From Brachypterus glaber (Eukaryota > Arthropoda > Insecta > Coleoptera > Kateretidae): a stretch of 64,000 nt of DNA. Position 1 is the stretch's first letter. Each line of letters opens with the position of its first letter. The notes under the pieces were generated by a model. The model was not told the DNA's origin and searched no databases. It saw only the letters and a program-made list of their open reading frames with translations. Of this stretch, positions 1 through 10,145 are shown piece by piece. The stretch is from NCBI GenBank assembly GCA_958510825.1, contig OY294049.1:5642001-5706000 (forward strand), in the 5' to 3' direction. A program made the translations under genes and the position numbers.

Positions 1-597
1 CCAATTGAATACATACAACAACTAGAAGCAATTTTACAAATGTCAAATATGCCTTTCCAAATTTTTAAATTTTATTTAGCAGATTCTTTTATAAAAGAAG
101 CTTCTTATTGGGCCAACGCATTTTTAAATTCATTTATAAATTTCCAAAGTTTTAAAAACTCATTTTTAGAGCAATTTTGGAATGCTGACGCTCAATCAGA
201 AGCCAGATCAGAATTTGAAACTTCAGTTTATGAAAATGGACCTTATACGGTTTATTTTCTTAAACAATATACAAAAGCGAAATTTATACAACCACCGTAT
301 AATCCATCTTTATTAATTTCTAAAATAGGTAGGGGGTTACCTCCGTCTATATCATCTTGTCTGATAGGGGCACAAACGATAGATGATGCTATGAATAGGT
401 TGCGTCAGGCTGATTCCTTTGCGTCCACTAGTCGTGTGTCAAGTTTCGAAAAAAAATATGATAACAGACCAAGTAATCCTAAACCCGAAAATAAGAACTT
501 TTATAATCGCCCTGCAAGCCCTTTTAGACCAGACAGTCGGTCACCCAGTCCAAACCGAAATCGCGTTTCTTTCCAAAATTCTAAGTCGGAAAACTAA
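1..597 (+). CDS. gag: Retrotransposon gag (C-terminal part, start outside window)
   Basis: The reading frame is open from base 1 to a TAA at 595-597, so the first methionine at 40 is internal and the true start lies upstream. The visible 198 residues have a hydrophobic-aromatic, helical capsid-like part with motifs typical of Gypsy gag (QYTKAKFIQPPYN, then KIGRGLP). A basic Pro/Ser/Arg/Asn-rich tail follows. No CCHC zinc knuckle is present, so RNA binding would rest on the basic tail. Gag would form the particle that packages the RNA. The pol frame follows at -1 relative to this frame, with a stem-loop in between. Confidence 0.78.
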   Translation, partial: PIEYIQQLEAILQMSNMPFQIFKFYLADSFIKEASYWANAFLNSFINFQSFKNSFLEQFWNADAQSEARSEFETSVYENGPYTVYFLKQYTKAKFIQPPYNPSLLISKIGRGLPPSISSCLIGAQTIDDAMNRLRQADSFASTSRVSSFEKKYDNRPSNPKPENKNFYNRPASPFRPDSRSPSPNRNRVSFQNSKSEN

Positions 598-628
598 AAA
601 CTGCGACAAGTAGCCCAACTGTCGCAGT
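588..628 (+). promoter_or_regulatory. Putative -1 ribosomal frameshift signal at the gag-pol junction
   Basis: The gag frame ends with GAA AAC TAA. The seven bases GGAAAAC at 588-594 resemble a slippery site, though the P-site shift GAA to GGA is imperfect. Five bases later an 8-bp perfect stem, ACTGCGAC (600-607) with GTCGCAGT (621-628), encloses a 13-base loop. The pol frame is open in the -1 frame from 585 onward. Slippery site, short spacer, stem-loop and -1 geometry are seen in the sequence; their function is inferred. Re-initiation at the pol ATG at 630 is the alternative. Confidence 0.4.
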
Positions 629-629
629 T

Positions 630-1886
630 ATGAGTAAAAGGGCAATCTTGGAAAATAATCCTAGGGATTTTCTTTTAGAAGAAGACTGTGATTTTATTCA
701 TACAAAAAATGAAAATTCCCCAGTAATTTTAATTAAAATTTGTAACATTGAATTTACTTCTTTGATAGATATAGGTAGTGAAATATGCGCTATTTCGAGT
801 TACGTGTGGGATCAAACCAGGGAATTAGATAAAACTATCCCGTATTTTTCGGTAAGCGGCGTAAGGGTAACTGGTGCTTTCAGGGGGGCACGTAGAAAAA
901 TTACACATCAGATTTTATTAAATTTCTATATAAAAAATATCGTTTTCCAACATGAATTTTTATTAATACCGGAACTTGCATACCCAATTATTATAGGTTC
1001 GGATTGGTTAAGAAATAACGCACGTATAAACTTAACTGAGGGAAATTTATTTTTAACTAAACATAATGTAACAGTTCAAGAAACAAATATTTTTCATGAA
1101 TTTTCGCCAGTTGACCCTCAAAATTTCAAGATTGAAGCGATAAATAGGAATTTTACCGAATTAAATCCAAACTTACCGGAACAAGATATTCCACCTGATT
1201 TTCAGGAAGCTGTAAACAATTGTGACTTAAATGAAGGTCAAAAGGAGAAGTTTCTCGCTTTATTGTTAAAATATACGCACGTTTTTTCTGAAATACCGGG
1301 TCGAACTACAGAGTATTATCATGAGATCAAGCTCGTAGATGAGACGCCTTTCCAAGTTAAGCAATATCCTATCCCATACGCTTATAGAAAGGCGGTTCAG
1401 GACGAAATTGATCGCATGGAACGTATGGGTATAATAGAACGGAGTGATTCGCCCTTTTGTTCACCTCTCATGGTGGTAGTAAAAAGGGATAAGTCTATAC
1501 GTCTAGTTTTAGACGCCAGAGCTTTAAATAAACAAATGTTATCCGACTCAGAACAGGTCAGAGCGGTAGATGATATTTTACATGATCCCGATCTAGAGGA
1601 AGCAGTCTATTTTTCTCTATTAGATATGACTTGTTCATACTGGCAATTTCCATTACATCCCAGTTCTAAAAAATACACTGCTTTTCTTTTTAACGGTCGC
1701 TGCTATAATTTTGTAGTTATTCCCTTTGGGGTAAAGAAGGCAGTTTCGTCATTTTCTAGGGGTTTGGATAAAATTTTAGGAAATGCTTTTCGAAAATTCA
1801 TAAAACAGTTTGTTGACGACTTACTAATACATTCTAAAAATTTTGAAGACCATCTTTTGCACATTGAAATGTTACTTCAACGCTGA
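630..1886 (+). pseudogene. pol: Retrotransposon pol, part 1: protease and reverse transcriptase up to the palm
   Basis: This 418-residue frame begins at ATG 630, or further upstream if reached by frameshifting. An aspartic protease lies at about residues 30-130, with LIDIGSE around Asp47 and a IIIGSDWL strand near 120. The usual D-T/S-G triad reads D-I-G, which should impair activity. A spacer follows. Reverse transcriptase runs from about residue 240 to the end, with first catalytic Asp at about 332 (SLLDM) and the FVDD box at about 396-397, a variant of YVDD. The frame stops at TGA 1884-1886, just after FVDD. The rest of RT continues in another frame from about 1885, so one or more bases have been lost here. 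Confidence 0.85.
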
Positions 1887-3939
1887 TGAAGCAGGTCTAA
1901 CTTTACGCTTAAAAAAATGTTCCTTCTTTAAAAAGGAAACAAAATTTTTAGGATATATTTTGTCTAGCAATACAATAAAAAGCGACCCTGACAGAACACA
2001 GGCTATTACAGAATATCCTGTACCGAAAAATAAAAAACAGTTGCAACAGTTTTTAGGGCTTTGCAACTACGATAGGGCATTTTCTCCGGGGTTTTCTGCT
2101 ATTTCGGAGCCACTAGTGGCACTTTTACGGAATAAAAACAAGTGGGTATGGAGTGACCCACAGCAAAATGCCTTCACTAAATTAAAGGACGTAATATGTA
2201 AAGAAACCTTACTTTACCGGGCTAATCATAAAAAATCTTTTTACGTACAATGTGACGGGTCAGATTTTGCTTTAGGGGCAACCCTTTGGCAGTACGATGG
2301 GGATAAAAAACGAATTATTGCGTATGCAAGCCGATTATTGTTAGACCGGGAACGCCGATATTCGGTCCCTGAAAAAGAAGCTCTTAGCATTGTATGGGCA
2401 CTGGAGAAATGGCGCGTTTATTTACTAGGAAAACCGTTTTTTATACTAAGCGATCATCAAAGTCTTGTTTATTTAAAAACTTGCAGACTCTTGTCGGCTA
2501 GAATTTCTAGATGGATATTGTTCTTACAAGAGTACAATTTTGAAATATCTCATATAAGCGGAAAAGAAAATCTAGTTCCGGATATTTTGTCTAGGAATCC
2601 GGCACCTAGGCTGGCGTCACCAGATTCAAAAGTATTTAAAGTATTAGCGTTTAAATCAGACAAGGTTTCTGAAGAGATAAAGTCACAAATTAAAACTTTT
2701 ATGAAAAGGTTACCGGCTAAACAGCGCGCTGATGATTATTTTTCTAACGTAATAAACCAACTTTCGGACCCAAACTCCATATTGCATAGAAAATACATCA
2801 TAAAAAATGATTTATTATATTTAAATAGGGGGCAATTTAATAGTCCTTACTTATGTATTCCCAGCAGCGAAATAACCAATATAATAAATATTTTTCATGC
2901 AGCCATAGGTCATTTTGGCCAGTATAAAACTTGGCGGGCCCTACATCAAGAAATTTGGGCTAAAAATTTACACGGGAATGTAAAAAGGGTTTTAAAGTCA
3001 TGTGACATTTGTCAACGGGCAAAGCACTGCCCTATGCCACACCCACCTTTACAAAGTATAATACCTGAGAGGATTAATGATATATTAGCTCTTGATTTAT
3101 ATGGTCCATTACCATCCTCAATAGGGGGGGTAGAACACTTATTAGTGGTAGTTGATCTTTTTTCAAAATATGTGTGTTTATATACTTTGAAAAAGGCTAC
3201 GACCGAGTCAATTTTAAGAAGGCTAAAAACTCAATTTGAAAAGTTTTCCACTCCAAGGGCCATACTAAGTGATCATGGATCCCAGTTCACTTCGGACCTT
3301 TGGATTTCAGCGTTACAAAACCAAAATATAAAAATTATACATTGCTCGGTACGACATCCGGCCGCGAATCCAAGCGAACGGTGGATGAGAGAATTAGGGC
3401 GTTTATTTCGCGTGTATTGTTATACTAAGCACACGAGGTGGGCGTTAGAGGTGCCTAAGCTTGCCGATTTTTTGAACAATGTTGTTCATGACTCAACAGG
3501 GTTTACCCTACATGAGTTACAAACCGGGAAACCTCCTAAAACCATTTTGCCGGTTCATTATGACCCAGACCGACCGAAGCTTCAGGAAAACCATATTAAA
3601 TTATATCTTGCTAAGGAAACTCTAGAAGGAAAAGCGGCACGTCGAAAAATTAGATACCCTGGGCGTCCTTATTACAAATTTAAAGTGGGAGACCTAGTTT
3701 TGCTCCGGGCTAACCCAATTTCTAAAGCGCTAACCAAGCAAACAAAAAAATTTATGCTCCTTTTCGAAGGGCCATACAGAATAAAAAAAAGTGTGAGTGA
3801 TGCCACTTTTGTCCTTGAACATCCGCAAACAAAAGTGAAGCGTGGAGTTTTTCATGCTAGCCACCTGAAACTTTATACAACTCCTCCAAATGGAGAGTAC
3901 CCATTTGAAGAAGTTGGGGGGGCAGATGAACCAGAATAA
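1885..3939 (+). pseudogene. pol: Retrotransposon pol, part 2: RT thumb, RNase H, integrase
   Basis: This frame is open from 1843 and homologous from about 1885 to TAA 3937-3939. Residue numbers count from the methionine at 1843. It carries the RT thumb (KKCSFF...FLGY) and then RNase H at about 133-250 with acidic residues D138, E179, D204 and D247. Integrase follows with an H-H-C-C zinc motif (H352, H357, C387, C390) and a D-D-35-E core (D418, D477, E512). The end is a GPY-containing C-terminal domain at about 610-680. All integrase and RNase H catalytic residues are present. It lacks its own start and is cut from the polymerase core by the frameshift, so it is a broken pol rather than a separate gene. 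Confidence 0.87.
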
Positions 3940-4390
3940 ATAAGTAAATACCTAATTTAAATATAAATGGTAAATTTGGCAACGTATTTCAAATCGTATT
4001 TCAAAACATAAACGAATGATTTTATTCGTTTCAGTTTTTTGTCAGTTTTTTTTATAACTCTGTTCAGTCGCAGTTTCAGTAGTATACAATTAACAAGTGT
4101 TTCCAGTTTCTACAACTTTTTGGTTGTTTAAATTACCTTTGTAGGTGAGTCAAATCAAATTTATCTTTTATTATATTATTCTAATATTATTGTAACCCTT
4201 GTAGAAATCTGGATTCTTGCTAATATAAACCACTAAAACCTTATAATAAGTTTCCCTTCTTGAAATTGCCCTAGACCGCCCCGAGTAAGTCCACTTGCTC
4301 GCAGAAATTCCAAAATTCTCTGCACACTAGCGATTCAAACGAATTTATTTGATTTTATAGTCAAACTAAAGTCGCAAGCAGTTTCAAAAA
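3916..4390 (+). other. Possible polypurine tract and 3' LTR of the retrotransposon
   Basis: A run of seven G (3916-3922) sits within the last pol codons, preceded by GAAGAAGTT. Gypsy elements commonly prime plus-strand synthesis at such a tract directly before the 3' LTR. The next few hundred bases are noncoding and could be LTR. Because the 5' LTR is outside the window, no direct repeat is available to fix its borders. Confidence 0.3.
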
Positions 4391-5225
4391 AAAATTACAC
4401 TATGATATTTCAAGAACGCTTTGAGATAGAGACTTGAAATTTGGAACAAATTTTCTCTACTGATTAGAAAATCTTTGTTTTAAAGCAATCATGCTGCTGG
4501 ACTAAAACAACCTGTTTACTCCCTTGATATATAAATAACTATTATCCACGGTCCTGATTAATAGGCCTATGAATCACGGGTCTGTAAAAATAAACCGTTT
4601 AAAACTTAAAACGACCGTAGATAAAGTATAGAATTCTACTCGCGTATAATAGTTATTAATCATTTGGATGATTAGGTCACCCGCCTTTCGGCTCGTGTTC
4701 CAAAAAGCTATACGCACGCCAAAAAGTTTTCTCTTAGCTTTTATTTCTGAGACACATTTTTTTAACTGTCGTTTTAAATACTAGTTAAAAAAAATTGCTA
4801 ACGAAATCATAATAATATTTAATTGTTTATTAATTATTTTCTTTCATAAACTACGGTTTTTTATAATAAAATTAATTTTTCAAGAACTTCATAAAGTTCG
4901 CTTATTTTGATTGCAGTTAAGGGTTTTGCAAACTGAATGTCAAAATTTTAAATGTCTGGATAAATGTCAAAATTAAATTTTAACCTGGGTAAAATGGGTT
5001 TAAGATTTTAACAATTAGAACGTACGGCTGACGTAAAAGTAAGTAGTAAGGTAGTAAAAAGAGGTTTAAATGAACTTTCTTCGGATTAAAGTGTTTAAAA
5101 TTACAGTGGTCCCATCTAAAAATAGTTTGAGTACTTGAAAGTTGAAACATTAAACCATATAAGCATCTATAAACTAATTATTGTGATTTTAACAAAATAC
5201 TAAATTAATTATTCCAAATAAAATT
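4391..5225. other. Intergenic AT-rich DNA
   Basis: No gene is seen. A stretch near 4397-4455 is similar to one near 20625-20670 (gatattt-caagaacgctttga), a minor dispersed repeat. An imperfect inverted repeat around ataaataactattat (about 4530) and ataatagttattaat (about 4647) is visible. Confidence 0.4.
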
Positions 5226-5764
5226 ACACTAGGCAACAAATCTCAACTTTTTTTTGCCCCGATCGGAAAGTAAATTTTTCTTACTAATTCGAGGGCGTAG
5301 AAACCGAACCTGACCTTAGAAAGATTTCAGCACCTAAAAGGTCCAGGAAGTCCAGGAAAAATGACGTTTATTTTTTCAAAATCTTAAAAAAGAAGAGTAG
5401 GATTTTGAAAATTTTACGGTATATTAAAAAAATAAGAGGAACTCAAAAATATATATGCCAAGGACCTACTGTCAGAGTAAGTACGCGAAAAAAAAATAAA
5501 AGCTTAAAATGAAAGTGCAGAGTTTACTTAATTGCTCTTTTATGGAAAAACTATCAAATCTGCATAAAATTTTTATAGGACTTAATTTGTAGATTATAAA
5601 ATTCTCTACAAAAATATTTATACAAATATTTTTTTTTATTTTGCTTAGTTTGTTCGTAAAAAGTAAATAAATGGAAAAAAAAACAAAATTAAAGTACAGA
5701 GTGTAAACTTTTTTCCCGAAAACATATGACTCCAATCGGGGCAAGAAACCGTGTTGCCTAGTGT
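5226..5764. mobile_element. MITE-like element with ACACTAGGCAACA terminal inverted repeats
   Basis: The left end ACACTAGGCAACA (5226-5238) is the exact reverse complement of the right end TGTTGCCTAGTGT (5752-5764). A further internal match, GCCCCGAT with ATCGGGGC, lies about 30 bases in on each side. The 539-bp body has no meaningful coding capacity. It is a non-autonomous DNA transposon; the superfamily cannot be assigned. Confidence 0.72.
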
Positions 5765-5860
5765 TATTTGTCATTTAAATAGTTAGAAGCTTTGAAAATT
5801 TGATAATCAAGATTGAGAAGCTGGAGCTGTGTTCTATATAAATTATATGTACAACTTAAC

Positions 5861-5931
5861 ACTCTGTGGTGTAAAATACCTTAAAAAAGGTCCCTAAACG
5901 AGTATAAATAAATAAATACTAAATATAAATT
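5861..5931 (+). repeat. Dispersed repeat, inverted partner at 42439-42522
   Basis: About 70 bases containing ctctgtggtgtaaaatacc and gagtataaataaata recur in opposite orientation at 42439-42522. The other copy lies beside a LINE relic, so this may be a transposon end. Confidence 0.55.
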
Positions 5932-8163
5932 GTAAAATATTATTTGATCAATGTATAAAGAATGAAAATATTTTTACAATTGTATGTTTAAATTAAAATT
6001 GCATATAAAAATGGTGTCAAATAAGCTATATCTTAAAAACAAAAGCTAATGGAAAACTTTTGTTTATGGGTGTAGATATACCTATTGACTGATATAAATT
6101 TTTATTCCGATAGCTTTAACAATGTCTCTAAAAAGCGATTGATCTCTATTAGCTGGCGCACCCTGTATAGCATTATTAATACAGTATAAGGGATTAAGAT
6201 ACTAAACTTGCACATGCATTTCTTCAGAAAATAAATAGGGATATTATGAACTAGATCTCTTTGCAAGTCATAAGGTAGGTTGGGGGAAAAAGCCGACTTT
6301 AAAATTAAAAAATTATTACTGCTACTAAGTAGTATTGAGAAAATTGCATTTAAAGAGGCAATTTCACGTTCTGAGCATCAAAAATAGGAACTAAAAAATC
6401 CATGAACCTTTTTTTCTTATTTTTTGATGTTGATTCACCCCTTAAAATTTTCGAACTTATTTCTGATTAACCCTGTATATTTAGAAAAAAAAAACTTTTT
6501 GTTTTTTCGCCAACTTAACGTTTTGTCTCTTTTCCCAGAAATTCGAAGAAATTTTGCATTTAAACTGTACTAAATTTTCAACAAATCACAAAATATTTTA
6601 TTAAATATTTTGCATTGTTTAGCCTTTTCATTGCTGATTCTTATTATTTACATAACGAAATAAATACGAGTTTTATTTATTATATTATTTATAATTTAAG
6701 CAAAAAATATTAAAAAAAAAACAACGAATAATAATATAAAAATAAAAGGAACAAATAGCAGTAAATTTTGCTAGACTTATTGTTTACAATTAAATAAAAA
6801 ATAATTTCATTCCTCATTGTCGCAGTGAATAAAAGACTAAAAAAGAAGATTCCAATACATTATGCGTCGCACACCATAGTATACTTTATAGTGCGAAAAT
6901 CTTGAATTTTAGATGCAGAAAATAATTCAAGATAAGTAATAGTATACTAAGAGGAAAAGTGAAGCACTTTTCCTCTGAGTAAAACATACTATTTTTTCTT
7001 CAAGCATCCTATATATTTTTTTAAATATTAATTTTTGAATTTAATTTATTCAGTAATAAAGTATGTTTTTTTTAATTAAAATAGGCCAATAAAATCCTTT
7101 CGAAATAAACTTAAACCTTCCTTAGCTCATTTTAAATTTTCTTCGTAGGCTAAATCGTAAACTTTTCGTGATTACGATGGTAACTTGTCTAATGTAGCAT
7201 TTGCAATTTCGGAGAGATTTGTAGGTGTATAAACCATATATTCTTCTTCAAACATTTTAAATTAATTTCACACAAGGTTTTTGCACAGAATCTCGAGTCA
7301 ACCACCTGTTTATATAATAAACAAACAAGTTTGAAGTATGGCTGTCATCAAAGTCAAAGAGTACTGCCGCCAGTTACTATAAAAAAAAATAGATCACTTC
7401 TAACTAGTGTGTTCAGTTATAAAATATGAACATTTTAGTACGCTTAAAGAAAAACATAAATTTAAGGACGTAATTTCGTGATTTATGAAATAATCAATAC
7501 CATATTCTATAGATCATATACGTCGTTTTTATAAATCCATTATATAGTTCTTCGCATAAAAGAAAGTCTCCGACGTAAGAGGGAGGAATCATTCGCTCTC
7601 TCTTCTTTCCGTCAAGAGCGTTATAAGGCGTGCGTGCCTACATCGGGCCTCCCACTTGCACACACATTCCAAACATATTTCCCGTAGCCATAAATTCGTG
7701 CGTCAAAATTTATTTATAAGTATTATAACTAACTAAATTAGTTTAAAAGTATAATTAACATTTTTTTATGATGAAATTAGGCATTTTTAAAAAATTATTT
7801 GTTTTTTTTTAGAGGATTTTTGACATTAATACCCATTTTCAACCCCATTTTAAACCCAATTTTTTTTTTTTTTAATTTAAAAATATGGAGTTAAATGGAG
7901 AATTTTATAAGCTTTTGATGATGTATTACACAACCCCCTTTCCATTTAAAAAAATGTGCCTCCATGCTATGCTAAAAGATAGTTTAAGTTGTCTTATTTA
8001 AAAGTTCCAAATTTGAAGTCGATATCTCAACTGGTTCAAAAGTTAAAAGGGGGGGGGTGACTTTTGGACCGCTCTGTATAATGGAGTGCTTAGCATTACA
8101 TATTTTCACGGCTTGTTTTTTTAATAACGTATTAATACAATTATTTTTGACAATGTAGATCGA
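5932..8163. other. Intergenic DNA with repeat fragments and a short GC-richer patch
   Basis: No gene is supported. A hairpin lies at 6939-6993 (GAGGAAAAGTG against CACTTTTCCTC, flanked by AATAGTAT/ATACTATT). A shared end motif gaacttatttctgattaaccctgta lies near 6449-6476 and matches the full element at 37167-37458. A patch at about 7560-7690 is GC-richer than its surroundings and matches nothing else here. Confidence 0.45.
7750..8085 (+). repeat. Dispersed repeat ending in a G-run motif
   Basis: Shared blocks include gagaattttataagctttt, acccccttccatttaaaaaa and a terminal gacttttggaccgctctgtata. The same order appears at 53590-54220 inside DHTKD1 intron 1, and a shorter piece lies at 41630-41705 in the opposite orientation. 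No coding signal. Confidence 0.6.
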
Positions 8164-8225
8164 AGCTGAAGCTCGCCCTACAACGCATATGTGACATTTA
8201 TGTGCGTTGTAGGGCAAGCTTCAGC
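8164..8225. mobile_element. Short near-perfect hairpin (possible MITE)
   Basis: GCTGAAGCTCGCCCTACAAC at the left pairs with its complement at the right (GTTGTAGGGCaAGCTTCAGC) around an 18-base centre. The 62-bp size and symmetry suggest a minimal palindromic element or its excision scar. Confidence 0.6.
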
Positions 8226-8832
8226 AAGACCAGCTACATGGCAGAGTCTGGAGGAAAAGTTTATTTACATTAATAATGTCCGAAACACTGTACGCGATCT
8301 TCAGTAAATACCAGAAAAAACGGTAGACGTCAAAATAAATTTGATATATTTTTTTTTATTTCTTCATTGCTTGTTTATGGTTTTTAATAAAGAGGTTAGA
8401 AAGTTTTAATGAACTGAAATAAATAGGCTAGTTTTTTTTTTTTAAATGTCATCAGTGTTTCAGAAAAAAAATTATTTAAAAACATAAAAATAGGTAGGTA
8501 GGTGGGTGACTTTAGTCAATAACAACATCAAACGATATGGATATGAATGTGAAATAAAAAAACAGTAAGTAAATGAAAATCCAATACCTGTATTTAGGAT
8601 TCAACGATATTTAAACCATAAAATTTTAACCATATTTTATTCACATTCAAGCAGAATTTCGATTTTTTTCTATTCACCCGATAACACCAATTTTTCTTTA
8701 ATTGTTCTAATTTTGCTGTTTCATGCTCAAAATTCTAATACTCAAAAGATTAAAAGACGTTTATAAAAATTATTTGTTACCTTTAAAATAACCTACCATT
8801 TTTTCTGATACCAAGTGTACTATAAATAACTA

Positions 8833-9106
8833 CACAGGCCCACAGAAAAAAATATCTGTGCTGGGGTTAAAACCCACCTATTATTATGTATTTTGAATAC
8901 GAATCTGTAATAAAAAGGCACTTCATGGGCTCATTTTTTGGCTACACTGAAATAATATGAGATTTTTACCATTTTAGAAGGTTTTTTCAGAGTAGGAAAA
9001 AATAAGCTCATGGTGCATTTTTTTTGACAAATTCGTGTTCAGCATCCCAAAATACATAAGCGAGTTTCAACCCCAGCACAGACAACTTTTTTTTTGTAGG
9101 CCTGTG
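8833..9106. mobile_element. MITE with CACAGGCC ends, 274 bp
   Basis: The ends CACAGGCC (8833-8840) and GGCCTGTG (9099-9106) are inverted. Second blocks, TCTGTGCTGGGGTT near 8862 and AACCCCAGCACAGA near 9070, extend the terminal repeats. A CTA trinucleotide flanks both sides, compatible with a 3-bp target duplication. No coding frame belongs to it. Confidence 0.72.
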
Positions 9107-9910
9107 CTATTGTTGGCGCCTTCGCCAAGTTTGCAAATAAATATGTTAAAACCTCCGGTGGGCGCGCACGTTTTGATTTCGGTCTTGTATCAGAATTGGG
9201 GATTATGATTATGTCCATTAAGTATTTGTTTTTTATAGCACCCACCACCACCAACCATATAACATATAACATTAATATATCATCTATACAGGGTGTATAG
9301 CACACAATAAAAATCATGAAGTAAAATGGTATTAACTTATATATGTATTTTTATATATATTTTTTTTTTTTTGTTATTTATCCGAGGGGTAAACCGCAGA
9401 GGAATTTTAGCATACAAGCAGGGGTATTGGGGAAATTAGTTGTAAAATTAGTGAAAATAAGTCTTAATTACTTAAATTAGTAGGGAATTAGTAGAAAATA
9501 CTGCATAATTAGTAGAAAATATTAGGGGAAATTACTTATTTGGGGAATTAGTGGTCAAAATGTTTTTCTGATATTCCCCCTCATTATTTTTTCTAGGTCC
9601 CGTAATTTTTCGTCTTCTGAGGAGTTAAAGGAAGCTATGCAACGAGTATGTGGAATGTAAAGGCGAGCATTTAATAAAAAAGGATTGCTTGAATTTTATG
9701 ATATGATATTCCTTTACCAGTATTAAAACATTTAAAAAAAATTGTAAAAATAAAAATGAAATATTATTCTCACAATTTTGTCAACCCTCTATATACTCTC
9801 TACCTACAAATGCGGTGTAAAAGCCGCAGAATGCCCACTCGTGCAAGTTTCAAAGGCGCGTACACAGGAAGTTTAAAATCGGGTTTTAATACCGGGAAAT
9901 ATTACATTAC
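9107..9910. other. Noncoding DNA with a degenerate aaattagtag array
   Basis: At 9375-9405 the sequence ccgaggggtaaaccgcagag matches the end of a small element found in DHTKD1 intron 8 (57541-57697). From about 9420 to 9560 the unit (g)aaattagtag is repeated loosely. The module GGCGCCTTCGCCAA at 9115-9128 belongs to the recurring motif discussed under findings. No gene. Confidence 0.45.
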
Positions 9911-10145
9911 ATTACATGTTTGTTTAACCTCGTACTATTCTACTTAATTAAACATCCCCTAAGTCTAAAACTTGTGTGGGCTAGTAGAAGAAGGAACCAC
10001 TGACTTCAACTGACTTTTGAACCATTTTATAGGGAGTATCTCACCTTCGCCAAATTTGAATTATTAATTAACTGAAAAAGACAACCGGCGCTAGAGAGAA
10101 TTGAACTCACGCTAGCAGGATTTGAAATAGATGTTCTAACCCGCG
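9911..10145 (-). mobile_element. tRNA-derived SINE, copy 1 (5' truncated)
   Basis: Read on the minus strand it has a degenerate B-box region (gagttcaattctc), the body motif attaataattcaaatttggcgaagg, then agcccacacaagt, cttaggggatg and a TAATG-type tail. The A-box half of the tRNA head is missing or too diverged. It matches the three copies between 23.0 and 25.1 kb. Confidence 0.78.

Larger units (their letters stand above)
1..3939 (+). mobile_element. Ty3/Gypsy-like LTR retrotransposon, 5' end outside the window
   Basis: The internal region of an LTR retrotransposon runs in the order gag, protease, reverse transcriptase, RNase H, integrase. That order, with integrase after RNase H and a GPY/F-type C-terminal region, is characteristic of Ty3/Gypsy (Metaviridae). 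The 5' LTR, primer binding site and gag start lie left of the window. No env-like frame follows pol. The copy looks moderately young but damaged: gag and the RNase H-integrase part are fully open, while pol carries a frameshift near position 1884 and the protease has a changed active-site motif. It is probably inactive on its own. The class is secure; the clade within Gypsy is not resolved. Confidence 0.93.
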
